From NCBI GenBank assembly GCA_000697665.1, contig KL197721.1:1-64000 (forward strand): a stretch of 64,000 nucleotides of DNA. Direction: 5' to 3'. Of the stretch, positions 23,135-34,008 are shown one piece after another. The DNA comes from Jaapia argillacea MUCL 33604 (taxonomy: Eukaryota; Basidiomycota; Agaricomycetes; Jaapiales; Jaapiaceae). Numbering within the stretch: position 1 is the stretch's first letter; each line of letters begins with the position of its first letter. The notes beneath the pieces are model-generated. The model was not told where the DNA came from. It was given only the letters and a program-made list of their open reading frames with translations, and searched no databases. The position numbers and the translations under genes were made by a program.

Positions 23135-25037
23135 TGACTCCAGATGAAAGTAGCAGTGAGAGGAGGAGGCGGCAGTGGAACAGAACTCAGCGTGAGTGGA
23201 GTGTGTACTAAGGAGGGTTCAAAAAAGCCTCGAGGTCCAGAAAGAGGGACCACGAAATGGGGGTGAAAATATGCCTCAACCTGTTGGATTGATAACCAGC
23301 GAAACCATCGCAGCAGGGGCTGCTTTGCCACCATTTTGGCCGAATTATGACCAGGACCCATTGGATCCACAAAGCCGAACGTATAGTTAGAGAGAAACAT
23401 GAAGAAGCGTCTTGATGATGATCGTCCACTGGGAATATTACGAACTTAGGATGAGAAAGAGCAGGAACTTTGTGATTCCCCGTTGTGACGCAGTAACGCT
23501 TTACGTTGAGCAGCTCCAACTCGTTGCAGCTCCAGCCGCCAATGACTTTTACTCCGTTTGACTGATTCCCAGTACAATCTACATCCTGGATCCTCCTCGC
23601 ACCAGCGTCCACTCCTTTCTCCGTATATTCCGGCCCACTCTTCGGTAATGGTTTTTGCTTCTATCGGAAGACGATGATTCAACTTGAAACCTCCACGCCA
23701 CAAATTTGCCACGGTTTTTCCACAATTGTTACTGCCAGGCTTGTGTGCGCGAATAGCGTGCATTGGCTTCTACTTGCGAAGGATGACGGAATGCTGGCCT
23801 GACTCCAATTCTGTGTGCGTCTGTATGCTCAACCCAACGAGGTCAGATTTATGGGTATGTCAGTTCGGCGATCAACGGGTTCTTGCTCAGTGGGTACCTC
23901 TCACGACTGTCCAGCTGTTTCCTTTCACCGAGCTGCTTATCATTATTTTCTTCATCATCTCACCTCCACTGGCGTTCCGACGGCTCTCCCCTCACATAAT
24001 AGCATCTCACAATTCACCGAGAAGTCTGCGCATTTCTGGCCGAAGGCGTTGTTTCGAGGAAAATCAGGGTCTCAAGACATCTTATTCGTCTGCGCAATCC
24101 GGCCAGTGGTACTAAGATACTCCGCCTTCTTCCGCAAGTAACAACAGAGGGATTGTGCTTTGCATTTCCGGTCGTTCCCTGTCTCCGAGCGGCTCGCAGA
24201 TTGGTTCTGCTCGCTACACTGATTGGAATCGCCCTTGGCCGCCCACTCCTTTCCACGACCCCCTGAATCTCTGCCGTCCTTTCTTGTAATCGACCCCTGG
24301 ATATTATCTCTCCTTCCACGGCGCTCTCTTCGATTATTTCCTCGACCGGCATCTTCTTCCCAGCAGAACTGCTTGATCAAAAATTGCAAAACAATTATTC
24401 CAAAGGCCGCACCAAAATATGCATTCCCCGGTCTCCGCCTCCCCTTCGATTCTGGGGGTTCCAGGTGGATCTCTCTGAACGAGCTTTTACCCGCTATTAG
24501 CACTCCGAATAGAAAGGTGGTCACGATATGTGGATCCAACATCAAGGCCTTTCCTGAATCGACAACAAGACGACAGGAATTTAGACACGACCTGACGCAC
24601 CGGCCCAAAGACCCGTCACGATGGAACCTGTTCCGGAGAACACATAAACGCTGCCCCTCGGATGAAGGAACGCACCGGCGTCTTAATTCCCCTCCACTTC
24701 TGCCTCACATTAATACTCCCTGTGGCGATCGACATTGTCGCTGTGAGAGCGGCTACTTTTGAGGCTGCCTTCATCTGTTGTGCGTCTCTTTCGCCTAGGA
24801 CAATCGTCCAATGCAATACTAACATAGACTTCGGAACCGAATCAGATCACCCACAACCCTCGCTCCGAATAGCAAGAATAAATTTACAGCACCTTTTTCG
24901 TACGTCTCCATTCTACGCTCTGGACATAACATATTCTCACCAATTCGACCCTGAAATATGACAATGCTACCTACGGTGCTCTATGGTATTTAAAGCCATA
25001 TATCTGTAACCCGTAGCAAGTTGAAACGCCCGACGTC
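23135..25037. other. Divergent intergenic region with weak ORFs
   Basis: About 1.9 kb between the reductase and prenyltransferase starts, which face away from each other. It must hold both promoters. Minus-strand frames at 23208-23612 and 23446-23763 contain several Cys and Trp residues but overlap and match nothing I know. A separate candidate at 24072-24825 is listed on its own. About 24900-25037 is the likely prenyltransferase leader. Confidence 0.35.
24072..24825 (-). CDS. Possible small membrane protein, unrecognised
   Basis: Two minus-strand frames, 24616-24825 and 24072-24608, could form one gene. The second contains two hydrophobic stretches (HIVTTFLFGVLIAG and AYFGAAFGIIVLQFLIKQF) followed by a long Arg/Gly/Lys-rich polar tail. 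A GT...AG pair near 24500-24600 exists but does not keep the frame cleanly. I recognise no family, and the opposite strand also has a 179-codon open frame here, so one of the two is chance. Kept only because two membrane-like segments followed by a basic tail is a plausible protein layout. Confidence 0.25.
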
Positions 25038-26504
25038 ATGACCGATCTCAAAGTTAACGAGACTTCGCCACTCACCTCAAGCATTCCATCCCCCTACCCT
25101 TCGTCCAAACCGAAGGTTCGATGGACGCTCCAATATTTCCCGGAGCGTACTAGGGGTTACTTGGAGCTCATCCGACTGGACAAGGTATGGCTTCAATGTT
25201 GTGCTTCCGCGACCATTGCTGAGGTCCGACGTAGCCCACAGGCACTATCCTAATGTTTTGGCCTTTCGGTGAGCTCACTTCACATATGAGTGCCGTTTCA
25301 AGTCTGATACCCTTCACTCAGCTTGGGGTTTGACTTTCGCTGCATACCATCTTGCACGCACGTCTCCCACTCCTTCTCCGTTATCCCTTGCGGTGTACTT
25401 CAGGATGCTTGGGCAGAGTTTCGTATCTGCGTTTCTGATTCGAAGTTCTGCTTGCACTGTCAATGACATCTTCGATCGGAAGGTCGACGCTGGAGTCGGT
25501 ACGTCCCACCCAAGTGCTTTACTTGGAGCTTCATCGAACGATCTCGGACGCTGAAGCACACTCTGCGTAGAACGTACCAAGAACCGACCAATGCCCTCTG
25601 GTCGCGTTTCCGTTCTTGGAGCCTCGATTTATCTTGCCATTCAATATATATTGAGCGTGGTCTGGTTCAGGCTCACTTTGGACAATGTTGCGTGAGTTCC
25701 CCGCTCTGTATCACACAGCGTCCCGCTATGAGTGTGAAGCTAATGCTGTTTCAAATGTCCCAGATTCTGCGCCGCCCTGATCCAACTTCTTCCTTTGTTC
25801 GTTTTCACCCACAACTGTTTTCGCAAAGTAACTGACCCCCAAAATAGATTCTGTATCTATCCATTATTGAAGAGATTTACCCACTGGCCCCAAGCTTGGC
25901 TTGGGTTCGCAATGAATTTCGGATTGGTTATCTCTTGGACGCAATTGACCGGCTACGTTGACTACCGACTGATGGGGACCCTGATGGCGGGAGCTTGGTG
26001 GTTAGTTCTTCTCTCACGTCTTCTTTGATCGAAGTTCTCACACGATACTATCTTCGCCAGTTGGACCATGCTTTATGATACGATTTATGCGTGCCAGGAC
26101 CTTCCTGATGACATCAAGACCGGCGTCAAATCTACTGCCATCCTCTTCGGTTCCTGGATTCGGCCATTGTTGCAGCTTATTGGTTCTACCTTCGTCATCA
26201 TGTTCGGCATTGCTGGTATCCTGAACGGCCAGACCTGGATATATGGCGTCGTCGCGGTTGGAGGTACTGCTCTGCATGTTGTTTGGCAGTTCTGGACCGT
26301 TGACCTGAATGTGGCTGAAAGCTGCTGGAGTGAGTTCTTGCCCCTCTCGATCCATTTTCTTAGACGAGCCTGACTGACGACTGGCGGTGCCTCCCCTTAG
26401 CCAATTTCAAACGAAATGGCCATCTTGGATGGATCATTTGGGCTGGCTTGATGCTCGACTACATTGTCGCATCCCGCATGCTTCCCATGATCAGTTGGAT
26501 CTAA
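25038..26504 (+). CDS. UbiA-family prenyltransferase (COQ2-like)
   Basis: Integral membrane enzyme that moves a prenyl chain from its diphosphate onto an aromatic acceptor, needing Mg2+ held by two Asp-rich motifs. The start at 25038 gives MTDLKVNETSPLTSS. Exon 1 ends at 25184 (intron 25185-25234) and joins RLDK to PTGTILMFWPFAWGL. The first Asp motif NDIFDRKVD is followed across an intron by ERTKNRPMPSGRVS. The second Asp region is DTIYACQDLPDDIKTGVKSTA near 26070-26140. Several hydrophobic helices lie between and after, and the last exon ends RMLPMISWI. The motif set is that of 4-hydroxybenzoate polyprenyltransferase. The N-terminus is Ser/Pro-rich and acidic rather than a typical mitochondrial presequence, so a secondary-metabolite (meroterpenoid) role is possible instead of ubiquinone synthesis. 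Confidence 0.92.
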
Positions 26505-28789
26505 ATGATATAATTAACACCTCCGCCTCACACCACTAGCGATACCGACAATCATCACGGACGAACGCGGGTCGGCAGTGCGCTGGACCATGACTGCACC
26601 GTATACGCTACTAATTCAATAGACGAACGACGATGGACAATAGCTTGGACAAGGAAGGATTCAATGGGCGAGATACTTCATGATTTCTTGATTGCTTCGA
26701 CTTGTAAGGATTTTACCAGGGAACGATTGTAATGTTAATTCAGTTAAGGATTAACTGTGTGGGAAGTCGGATTCTTGTGAGGAATTATGGCAAGCGAGGC
26801 GTGAAATTCCTGGATATATCATAGCTTGGTCAGAATGCCACTCATCGTAAGAGAGGACCAGCGACATAGTGAAGCAGGGGTCCGAAATGGCCGCCACAGC
26901 ATCACAATGGAATGGTGTGACAACTGTCATGTGATCGCGTTTGTGACGCATTGACGCCTGGCCGGGAATGGACGAAGAACATATTCTGCCAGAGTGACAC
27001 ACCGACAAACATCATGCATCATGTCGCAGCGAGGAGAATGGTAAGTGCGCACCGTTCCACAATGGAGGGCCAAATGCAAAGTAACTTACCAAGACGCTTC
27101 GATCCCGGCCCAACTTCAATTCATGTAGTATCCATTTGAAGTCACCAACACTCACCTCCTCCGATAGTACCTTCTCTCGCCGTTCGCATCAAAGTTACTC
27201 ACATATGAAGTCGGTTCCCCCGACAGGTCGGACCCGTGGGCTTCAAACATGCCACCTTTCATCAGTGCTCTATGCCAATCGGGCAGGATTACTGCCTCGG
27301 ACCTCAACGTTCAACCCTCTGCCTCTCCATACTCGCGAAAAGACCCGCACATAATCGTCCTCGACCAAGGCAGTTCCTCTTGGCGCACGGGAATTGTATT
27401 GTACGCGCCGACGAAGGGGTGATAAGGACTTCATTGAGGATTTGTTTGCGAAGGATAAGTTGGGAGAGTGGGTGTGGGGAAGGTGTGACCCTGCACCGAA
27501 GGGCATGAGGGCGAGTCGTAGCCTTCGCTGGTCAGACTCGGGGGGGATCGGAATTTGAAGGGGATTGGGACGTCCCTTGAGGGATGGTTGGCCATCCAAG
27601 ATGAGAAACGGTGCGATGTCATTTATGCGGTGGGAAGGTTGGGTGATAGGAGCTGGTGGGCCTGACAAGAACATCACGGAATATTGCTGTTGTGTACGAT
27701 AGACAGGTTACAGAGGTGCTTACAATAACATCCTGGCTCAGTAGGGTAGACGATATTGGTCCACTCAAAGACAGATCCACGAACTTCTTCGTTCAAGGAC
27801 TTCCTGTAGATTCCAGTTTAACAAAATTCAGGTTGACATCATATCCGATCTGCAAGGTGGACGACGTCTAGTACTTGTGCTTGCAATTCCCGTGCTGGAG
27901 GATCATCGTCGTAACCGACAATCCGCGAGGGGGAGCGCCTCACACGTCCAATAATACAATGGATGCACGGATGATCAAGATCGAGTCACAGGCATTGGGA
28001 AACGTCGAGATGAATCGAACGGATATATATCGTCAACTCCAAAACTGCGATGGTCGGCAAATTTCTTCACTGTATTGTATGGCGTGCCATCGAGGAATGT
28101 CATAAGGAAACCATGGAGGGGGCCATGAAAACACGAGTGGTGTGCATCGCTATGGGAACATCCCCCCAGTCCGATCATGAGGAGAATGTCAGGATGGAGT
28201 TGCGAGAGTGGTTCTCAACAATGGTATCTTCCTGTGGACTTGCTAGCGGTAAGTATATGTATCATACTTGTCGTTTTGTAAATGTATGATGGTTGAAACA
28301 AAGAGGTGAAAAGTGGGCGAAAGACTGCCACCACGTGCGGAAGTCGAGACGGGCCGGCCGCCGCCACTGTCCAATGTCGAACCAACTTGGAGCCTACCCT
28401 ACGTTCTCTCCCATTTTTCTATGTTACAGTGTACAGTCTGAAAAGCTGGTCCATGTATCTGCCAAAAATGCCTTACCTTTCCTACGCGCTTGCCCCTACC
28501 AGCCCCTACCTCGGTCCTCCTCGACCGGAACTCCTTTTAAAGAATCAGTTAGATGTCCTCCTCAGGCTCAAGGAAGGTCGCGTCGTCGACCTGGCAGTAC
28601 ACCTCTTGTGGTCAGCGCAAGCGAAAGGCCGGCGATGGACTTCCATGGGAGAATGTGCTCAAAAGGATGTCTGATTGCTTTTCGGGTGTCGGATCACATC
28701 CTGTATAGTACATGATTAGACTCTCGAGGGTGAAGCGCTGAAGCTGAAACGAACATGTCGTAACTCACCTGGCGAGGTTCGTCCCCACC
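26505..28789. other. Intergenic stretch with a possible decayed gene
   Basis: About 2.3 kb. 26505-27270 shows nothing beyond the likely 3' flank of the prenyltransferase gene. 27270-28250 has minus-strand segments that look like worn coding sequence (listed separately). 28293-28715 has two overlapping plus-strand frames; one contains LLKNQLDVLLRLKEGRVVDL, which I cannot place. Bases just before 28790 should hold the promoter of the chimeric kinase gene. Confidence 0.35.
27270..28250 (-). pseudogene. Possible decayed coding region, unrecognised
   Basis: Minus-strand stretches with protein-like composition occur in several frames. They include HSCFHGPLHGFLMTFLDGTPY and KFADHRSFGVDDIYPFDSSR at 27990-28130, and RINDIAPFLILDGQPSLKGR plus ALVEDDYVRVFSRVWRGRG at 27290-27620. 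They cannot be joined by plausible introns without stops. I do not recognise the family. It may equally be non-coding. Confidence 0.25.
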
Positions 28790-31700
28790 ATGACCTCTGA
28801 TCTTACTTCAACTCAGTCGCCTCCACTATCTCACTGGCTTATACCATCACAGAATATCGACATCTATCGAGACCAACCCCTGGAACTTGCACATTCATCG
28901 GAGACGGGCAACAATTTCAAGGGTGTATTCCGCGGTAGATTGGTCGCCGTCAAAATCCTACCGAGTAACACGCCAGTGGCTGTGGGTTTAAATATGTCTC
29001 CCACCATCACATTATCTTGACATGCCTTCAGAATATCTTCAAGCGTGAACTCTGGAAATTTGTCTTACACCCAAATATCCTCCAAGTTTTTGGCGTCTCT
29101 ACCTTGAATACGGACCCACCCTTTATTATCACTCAGTTATGCCCCAAAGGCAACGTAAACGAATTTCTCGCAGGGAATCCCGTCGCTGATAGGGCTTTAC
29201 TCGTAAGTGTTCAGATTTCTTCGCGCGCGAACGTCTCGTCATTGTCATCTGATCCCCTTCCAGACTTACCAATGCATCCTCGGGATGAAGTACCTTCACG
29301 ACGTGCGCACCTTCGCGTCTCACTCCATATACTTCTAACCTCACCTATTCAGCTCGGAATCGTTCACGGCCACCTCAACCCGAGCAATGTTCTGATTACG
29401 GAGGATGGAGAAGCCTGCGTCGCTGATGCCGGTTTTATACAGATGATGCCCAGCAGAAACCCCAAGATGCATATGTATCTCAGTCCCGAAGCTTGGAAAG
29501 GGGTGTGTCCGTCAGAATTGTCTGTGATGTTCGTTAAATTCACATTTGAGCAAGATCGTCTACCTCCCGTCGGACGTATTCGCATTTGCTATGACGGCGT
29601 TTGAGGTATTGAATTCGCCGCATATATGCAGACGTCTTGACCCACATTCGCTCAGATATTCACGTCGACGCCACCTTGGGGTGTACTCTCAGAGACTCAA
29701 ACCTACCAGATGGTTGTCAGGGAAGGGGATCGCCCGGACAGACCAGAAGCTGACCTTGCGCATGGCCTCACCGACATCAAGTGGGAGGCAATGGAAGCGG
29801 CTTGGCAGAAGGAATCTAGCCTTCGGCCTACATTCGACGAGATTGCGAACATGTGGAAGCGGCCAGAAGGTGAGAGTCGGGGCGACATAACGAGTCTTAA
29901 CCCCCGCTCCCTTGCTGATAACCTCGCCGGCAAGTCCCTTCGGAACTTGATTCGCCCCCTTGTTCACCTCAACCCATCTAGACGCAAGTCTTCATCGATT
30001 GTCAATTGCCACTTTCCCCAATCTTTGGGAGAACCTTGAGCAGGACTTTGACTCGATGTCAACGATGACTGAGCGTCCTGCGGATCACTCCCCCTCGATC
30101 GAAACCACCGCTCTTCCTGCGCATACTGGGCCACTTGCTGTCCCCGTCGATGATGTGATGTTTAAGGCTCTTGTCACGAGCACGTCAACTTCCGTCGAAG
30201 ATTCATCACCAGGCTCGTCAGCACGTAGTACACGTCCACAGACTATATCGGAACTCGTTCAACGGGCCTTGGAAGAACCCTTTGATTCTTTCAAAGAGTT
30301 AAATGACTACCTCCGGGCGGCTGAGAAAGCTAGAGATGCAGGGAGAGATGCTATAATAGCGTGTGATTTGGAGAATGCTTTCGTGCAATTTGCGAAAGCT
30401 GCTACCATCGTTTTGGAGTGGTTACCTGCACATCGGGATTACACGACTCTGTTGACGCCATCGCAAAAGCATAATCTCGGATTGGTACGTACTCCCTACC
30501 CATTTACTGTGGGTTGGTCTGTCGGCGCTGGTGAGATTCGATTGGTTGCATGGGATGGAGAGGCGGGTTGGCGTTAGTTAAGTTGGGACGGAAGGTGGTT
30601 GCATTGGCTCTGGTTCGATATCTTCGGGGATCAGTGGGGGATGACACAGATATGATCTGGTTTCCTACTTTACCTCTGATTTATGTCGTGAAGATCTGTT
30701 TGAGGCGTGCTGGAGGTGTTATCATCGGCGATCTGAAGGACGTCGCAGAACCCACGGCCTTTCATGGTATGCGCACGAGCGCCTCCGTAGCTAAACTTAG
30801 GCCAGGGACTTAACCCCCCCCGTCGAATGACTTTCACTTTCATCTTCCCTTCCTTACCCTCAATCATTTCTAACCTCCCACACTTCTCTTACAGAATGGC
30901 CAAGAGATCCTCAAGAAAATAAATAGTCTCAAACCGATTCTTGTCGAACGCCACGAACTATGGGTCGTATCCAACCCGTTCTCTTCCACCTCTTCCTTTC
31001 TCAAACCTCCTTACCAACCTCCATCACAAACACCTCAACAACAACCCCAAACAAACCTCTCCCCAGTACTCTCCACCAAAATCCGCGAATCTCCTGCTTC
31101 TCTAACCGTATGCGAAGCAGACGCTCGTAGAAATACCGATTCCCAAGCCCGTAGAGAGACAGAAGACAGAGCATGGAGGAGAGAAGATGAAGAAGCCGTT
31201 CGTTGTCGACAAGCTGAAGAGATCAACACTCGCAGGTTGATAGAAGCTGCAGAAAGAGTGGAGGACGCTTTTGCCGCCTTTGGTGTTCATCCCAGGGCGC
31301 ATGGAAAGTTATCTGGGGGTGATTTGTTGGCTGGTAGGTTTGACGGGATGAGCGTTGGTGATGATCATGGGATGGGGGTTCAGTGGAGTCTGAGAGATGA
31401 GGTTTCGAGAGAGGACATGCCGGGCAGTTCGAGGGATGACGATGGGAGGGGAAGTGAACGGCAAGATGATGTGACAAGGAGGATGCAGGAGGGGAGGATG
31501 CAGGAAGCTGATGCGATTTTGATGAGACTACAAGAAGTTGATGCGACTGCTGGGGTCAGTGGACTGGAACGCGCCGTTGTCCAATGTCACCACCGAAGGG
31601 TCTATTCTGACCCTTCCTCCTCCAACTCCCCCCCTCTCCAATCCACGTATCAATTTCCGCCACAGCAGCCCCAACCAAATCGCTCCGCTATATCCCCCAC

Positions 31701-33907
31701 AGACTTCCGCGAACCTTCTGTTTCTCGGACCCATAGTGAGGCAGAAGGCCTAGCATCGGGGCGAGAAAGCGCAGAAGCTTCTCTTGTCCATTATCGTACC
31801 GGCAAGTTATCTTTTTGGTCCTCGATTAGCTTTCTTGTTCACCTCAACCACTCTAGACCGGGATCCGCTGCTATCATCACCCATGAATTTTCCCAACTCG
31901 ACGGAGCATCTCGAGCAGACCTTCGACTCGATGTCAATCATGACTGAACTTCCTGCATATGGCTCTCCCTCGATCGAAACGAGCTCTCTTCCAGAGTATA
32001 CCCCATTTGTTGTCCCCGTCGAAGATTCAGCATCAGGCTCCTTGGCACATACTGTCAGTCCGCCACCAAGTTATGTCAGTCCAGCTATCCGAAGGATACA
32101 CTCACAATCTCCGTCCACTTCGATTGGTTATCACATCAATTCCATATCAAGCGCCAATCCCACCTCCCTTTCCCATAGCCATGGCCCTTCTTCAGACTCT
32201 GGTAAGTTCTCCAATCTGCTTCTGATTCATTCCATTCACCACCATCTTAGAATTCGTTTTCGTTTCAACTCCCCGACGAAGCGATGTTCAACGATCTCTA
32301 GGACACAGGCGGGTTCAATCGAGTCCACAACTCGAGCCTCGCCGCCGATATGCAGGGCTTTACGAGTACACGGAATCAGGATACCCCGACTATGAATCTT
32401 CCATACGTGGCTTGTCGGAGGGGCGCTCCTCAGAAGGGTGGTTAGCTCAGATGGATCGGAACAATCAACGAGAAACGCAACGTTCAGCTGAAGTGAATCA
32501 ACCGAGCTCAGGGACCCAACCCGAAACAGCCAATGCGCTCCGTATGTGACCACCTCCCGATAACTCTACCTCACATCTATATCTTCATTCCAGAAGTGCA
32601 ACGAAATGCTGTACAACTTGCCGCTACTCTCCATGCGAAGATCCTTACGGGCAGCACGCGCCCGGTGATAGACCAGTGTTTTCAGAACATTCAAACACTC
32701 GCGTTTCAGTCCGAGAAGGCTGCGAAACACCTCGTCATGGCCGGAGTTGTTCCCGACATTGTGAAGCTGCTGGGCCAACGACGCGAACTTGAAGATGTTT
32801 ATGGCCTGGAACTAATTCTCGTAGCGCTAGGTGCATTAGCGTATGTTACATCTTCTTTCTTACCACCATCGGGTTGCTGATGACCGCAACATCACTAGAT
32901 GGGACGCTGACACTGCGACCATGATCCACGAGCAAGAGATATCTCCAACGTTAATCCAGATCATAATGGATTCATGTTCGGACAATATTTCGTCCTTGGC
33001 AATTTGGTGCATGAATCGAATGTGCTGGAGCTCAGAGTTAGCTTCCAAGTTGATCGAGGACGACTTCCCCAGCCTGCTAGTCCAGCAATATGCGGAAATT
33101 GGTCAACTAAAGTCACGCTTCTCCGCCTGGTTTTTGGGTTCCCTTGCCTATACCAAGGCTCAGGCTGATATCCTTGCCGAACATTCCATCCCATGGTCTG
33201 CTCATTACCTTCTGGCTTGCGTCAGCGCCCCAAGGTCCCAGTCACACGACACGTGTGCGTCCCTCTTCCTCGTCGCTCGCATGGCTCGATCGACATCCTT
33301 GTCCCAATCACTGGTGCAAGCTGGTTGCGTCCCAGGGATCGTATACTACCTGTCGACATCATATTGCCCAAAGGTTCTCTATTGGAGTGCTGTTGCTGTG
33401 GGATGCCTACTGCATTTGGATGAACAAGACAGTGACAAATCCATCTCTGATGCATTGCTAGAGGCAGGTGTTGCACAGGCGCTAGCGCGGTTGCCTGATG
33501 TTCTCTCTGCGAATCAAGTGGAAGCTCTCACCGCCTTTGCCATTGCAGTACAGCGAGTTGCATGGGCTGGGTCCAGAAGTGACAGTTGCAAGGCTTTGGT
33601 TGATGCAGGAGTAGTCGACCCGCTTCTGGCCGCTCTAAGAACAGCGGTTAGAATACAAAATCCAGAAGTACAGTATGAGTTGGTTATGGCAGTGGCCATA
33701 CTTGGTGATTTCGGTGGGTGGGGTGTTCGGAAACAGTTGCGGGTCGGCGGTGCGTTGGACGTCCTCGATCAAATTAGGCCAGTGGGGCATCCCCATCTAC
33801 GGCAGGCCCGCAATAAAGCTATGGGCGCTGTTAGCTGGATCCCGTGGAAGATAAATCATGGTACGTATCATCCTTCTCCTCTACTTATGGGAGCACGACG
33901 ATTGTGA
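28790..33907 (+). CDS. Chimeric protein: TKL-like pseudokinase - AMSH N-half copy - ARM repeats
   Basis: Start at 28790 (MTSDLTSTQSPPLSHW). The kinase part spans about 28790-29870 over several short introns. It has RLVAVKIL (Lys kept), ELWKFVLHPNILQVFG, HGHLNPSNVLI where kinases have HRDLKxxN, VADAGFIQ where they have DFG, MYLSPEAWKG, SDVFAFAMTAFE and WQKESSLRPTFDEI. The catalytic Asp is replaced by His, so it is probably inactive. A linker exon (29982-) leads to a copy of the first half of the AMSH gene (about 30215-31570): the dimerisation domain ([38 protein letters not shown]), a 410-base intron (30485-30894) and the charged coiled coil. The JAMM protease half is absent. After a second linker copy the frame reaches ARM/HEAT-like helices (about 32600-33860, e.g. 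AAKHLVMAGVVPDIVKLLG, SCKALVDAGVVDPLLAALR). All junctions can be spliced in frame. An alternative last intron would end it at 34008. Confidence 0.75.
29925..30145 (+). repeat. Linker copy A in the chimeric gene
   Basis: Contains a short intron (29930-29981, GCAAGT...CTAG, so GC-AG) and an exon encoding LEQDFDSMSTMTERPADHSP and the following Ser/Pro-rich residues. It is matched by 31796-32035, including the intron with the same GCAAGT start, CTTGTTCACCTCAACC and the CTAG end. Copy A joins the pseudokinase to the AMSH-derived segment. Confidence 0.85.
30215..31570 (+). repeat. Segmental copy of AMSH 5' half
   Basis: Aligns by eye with 35330-36700 of the neighbouring AMSH gene over both exons and the intron between them (410 bases here, 400 there). 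The intron keeps long matching stretches, such as GTCGTGAAGATCTG and ATCTGAAGGACGTCGCAGAA, so this was a DNA-level copy rather than a reverse-transcribed one. The copy keeps open reading frames and stops well before the protease-coding exons. Confidence 0.92.
31605..31795 (+). repeat. Second partial AMSH segment (Pro/Gln-rich part)
   Basis: This stretch repeats the region of AMSH at about 36075-36240 that encodes [19 protein letters not shown]. Here it reads SAISPTDFREPSVSRTHSE. It is therefore a third copy of that short part within 6 kb, placed directly after the larger AMSH-derived segment and before linker copy B. Confidence 0.75.
31796..32035 (+). repeat. Linker copy B in the chimeric gene
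   Basis: Second copy of the intron-exon unit at 29925-30145: GCAAGT donor, CTCTAG acceptor, then an exon with LEQTFDSMSIMTELPAYGSP. It joins the AMSH-derived segment to the ARM-repeat half in the same phase as copy A. Confidence 0.85.
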
Positions 33908-34008
33908 CTGAATTGTGGGAAGATACTGCTAGGAACATCTTCTACCCTTGGATGATGAGTCCTTACTGCTGTCCAGACTACCGACCATCATGCCTTCGGA
34001 GTCTGTGA

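Noticed and set aside
23208-23763. Secreted Cys-rich protein upstream of the reductase
   Set aside because: Two overlapping minus-strand frames contain Cys and Trp, but there is no signal peptide and no way to join them with good splice sites.
27290-27620. Possible cytochrome P450 (PFGAGSH)
   Set aside because: The stretch resembles the heme loop at first sight, but there is no Cys at the required place and no ExxR or other P450 motif upstream.
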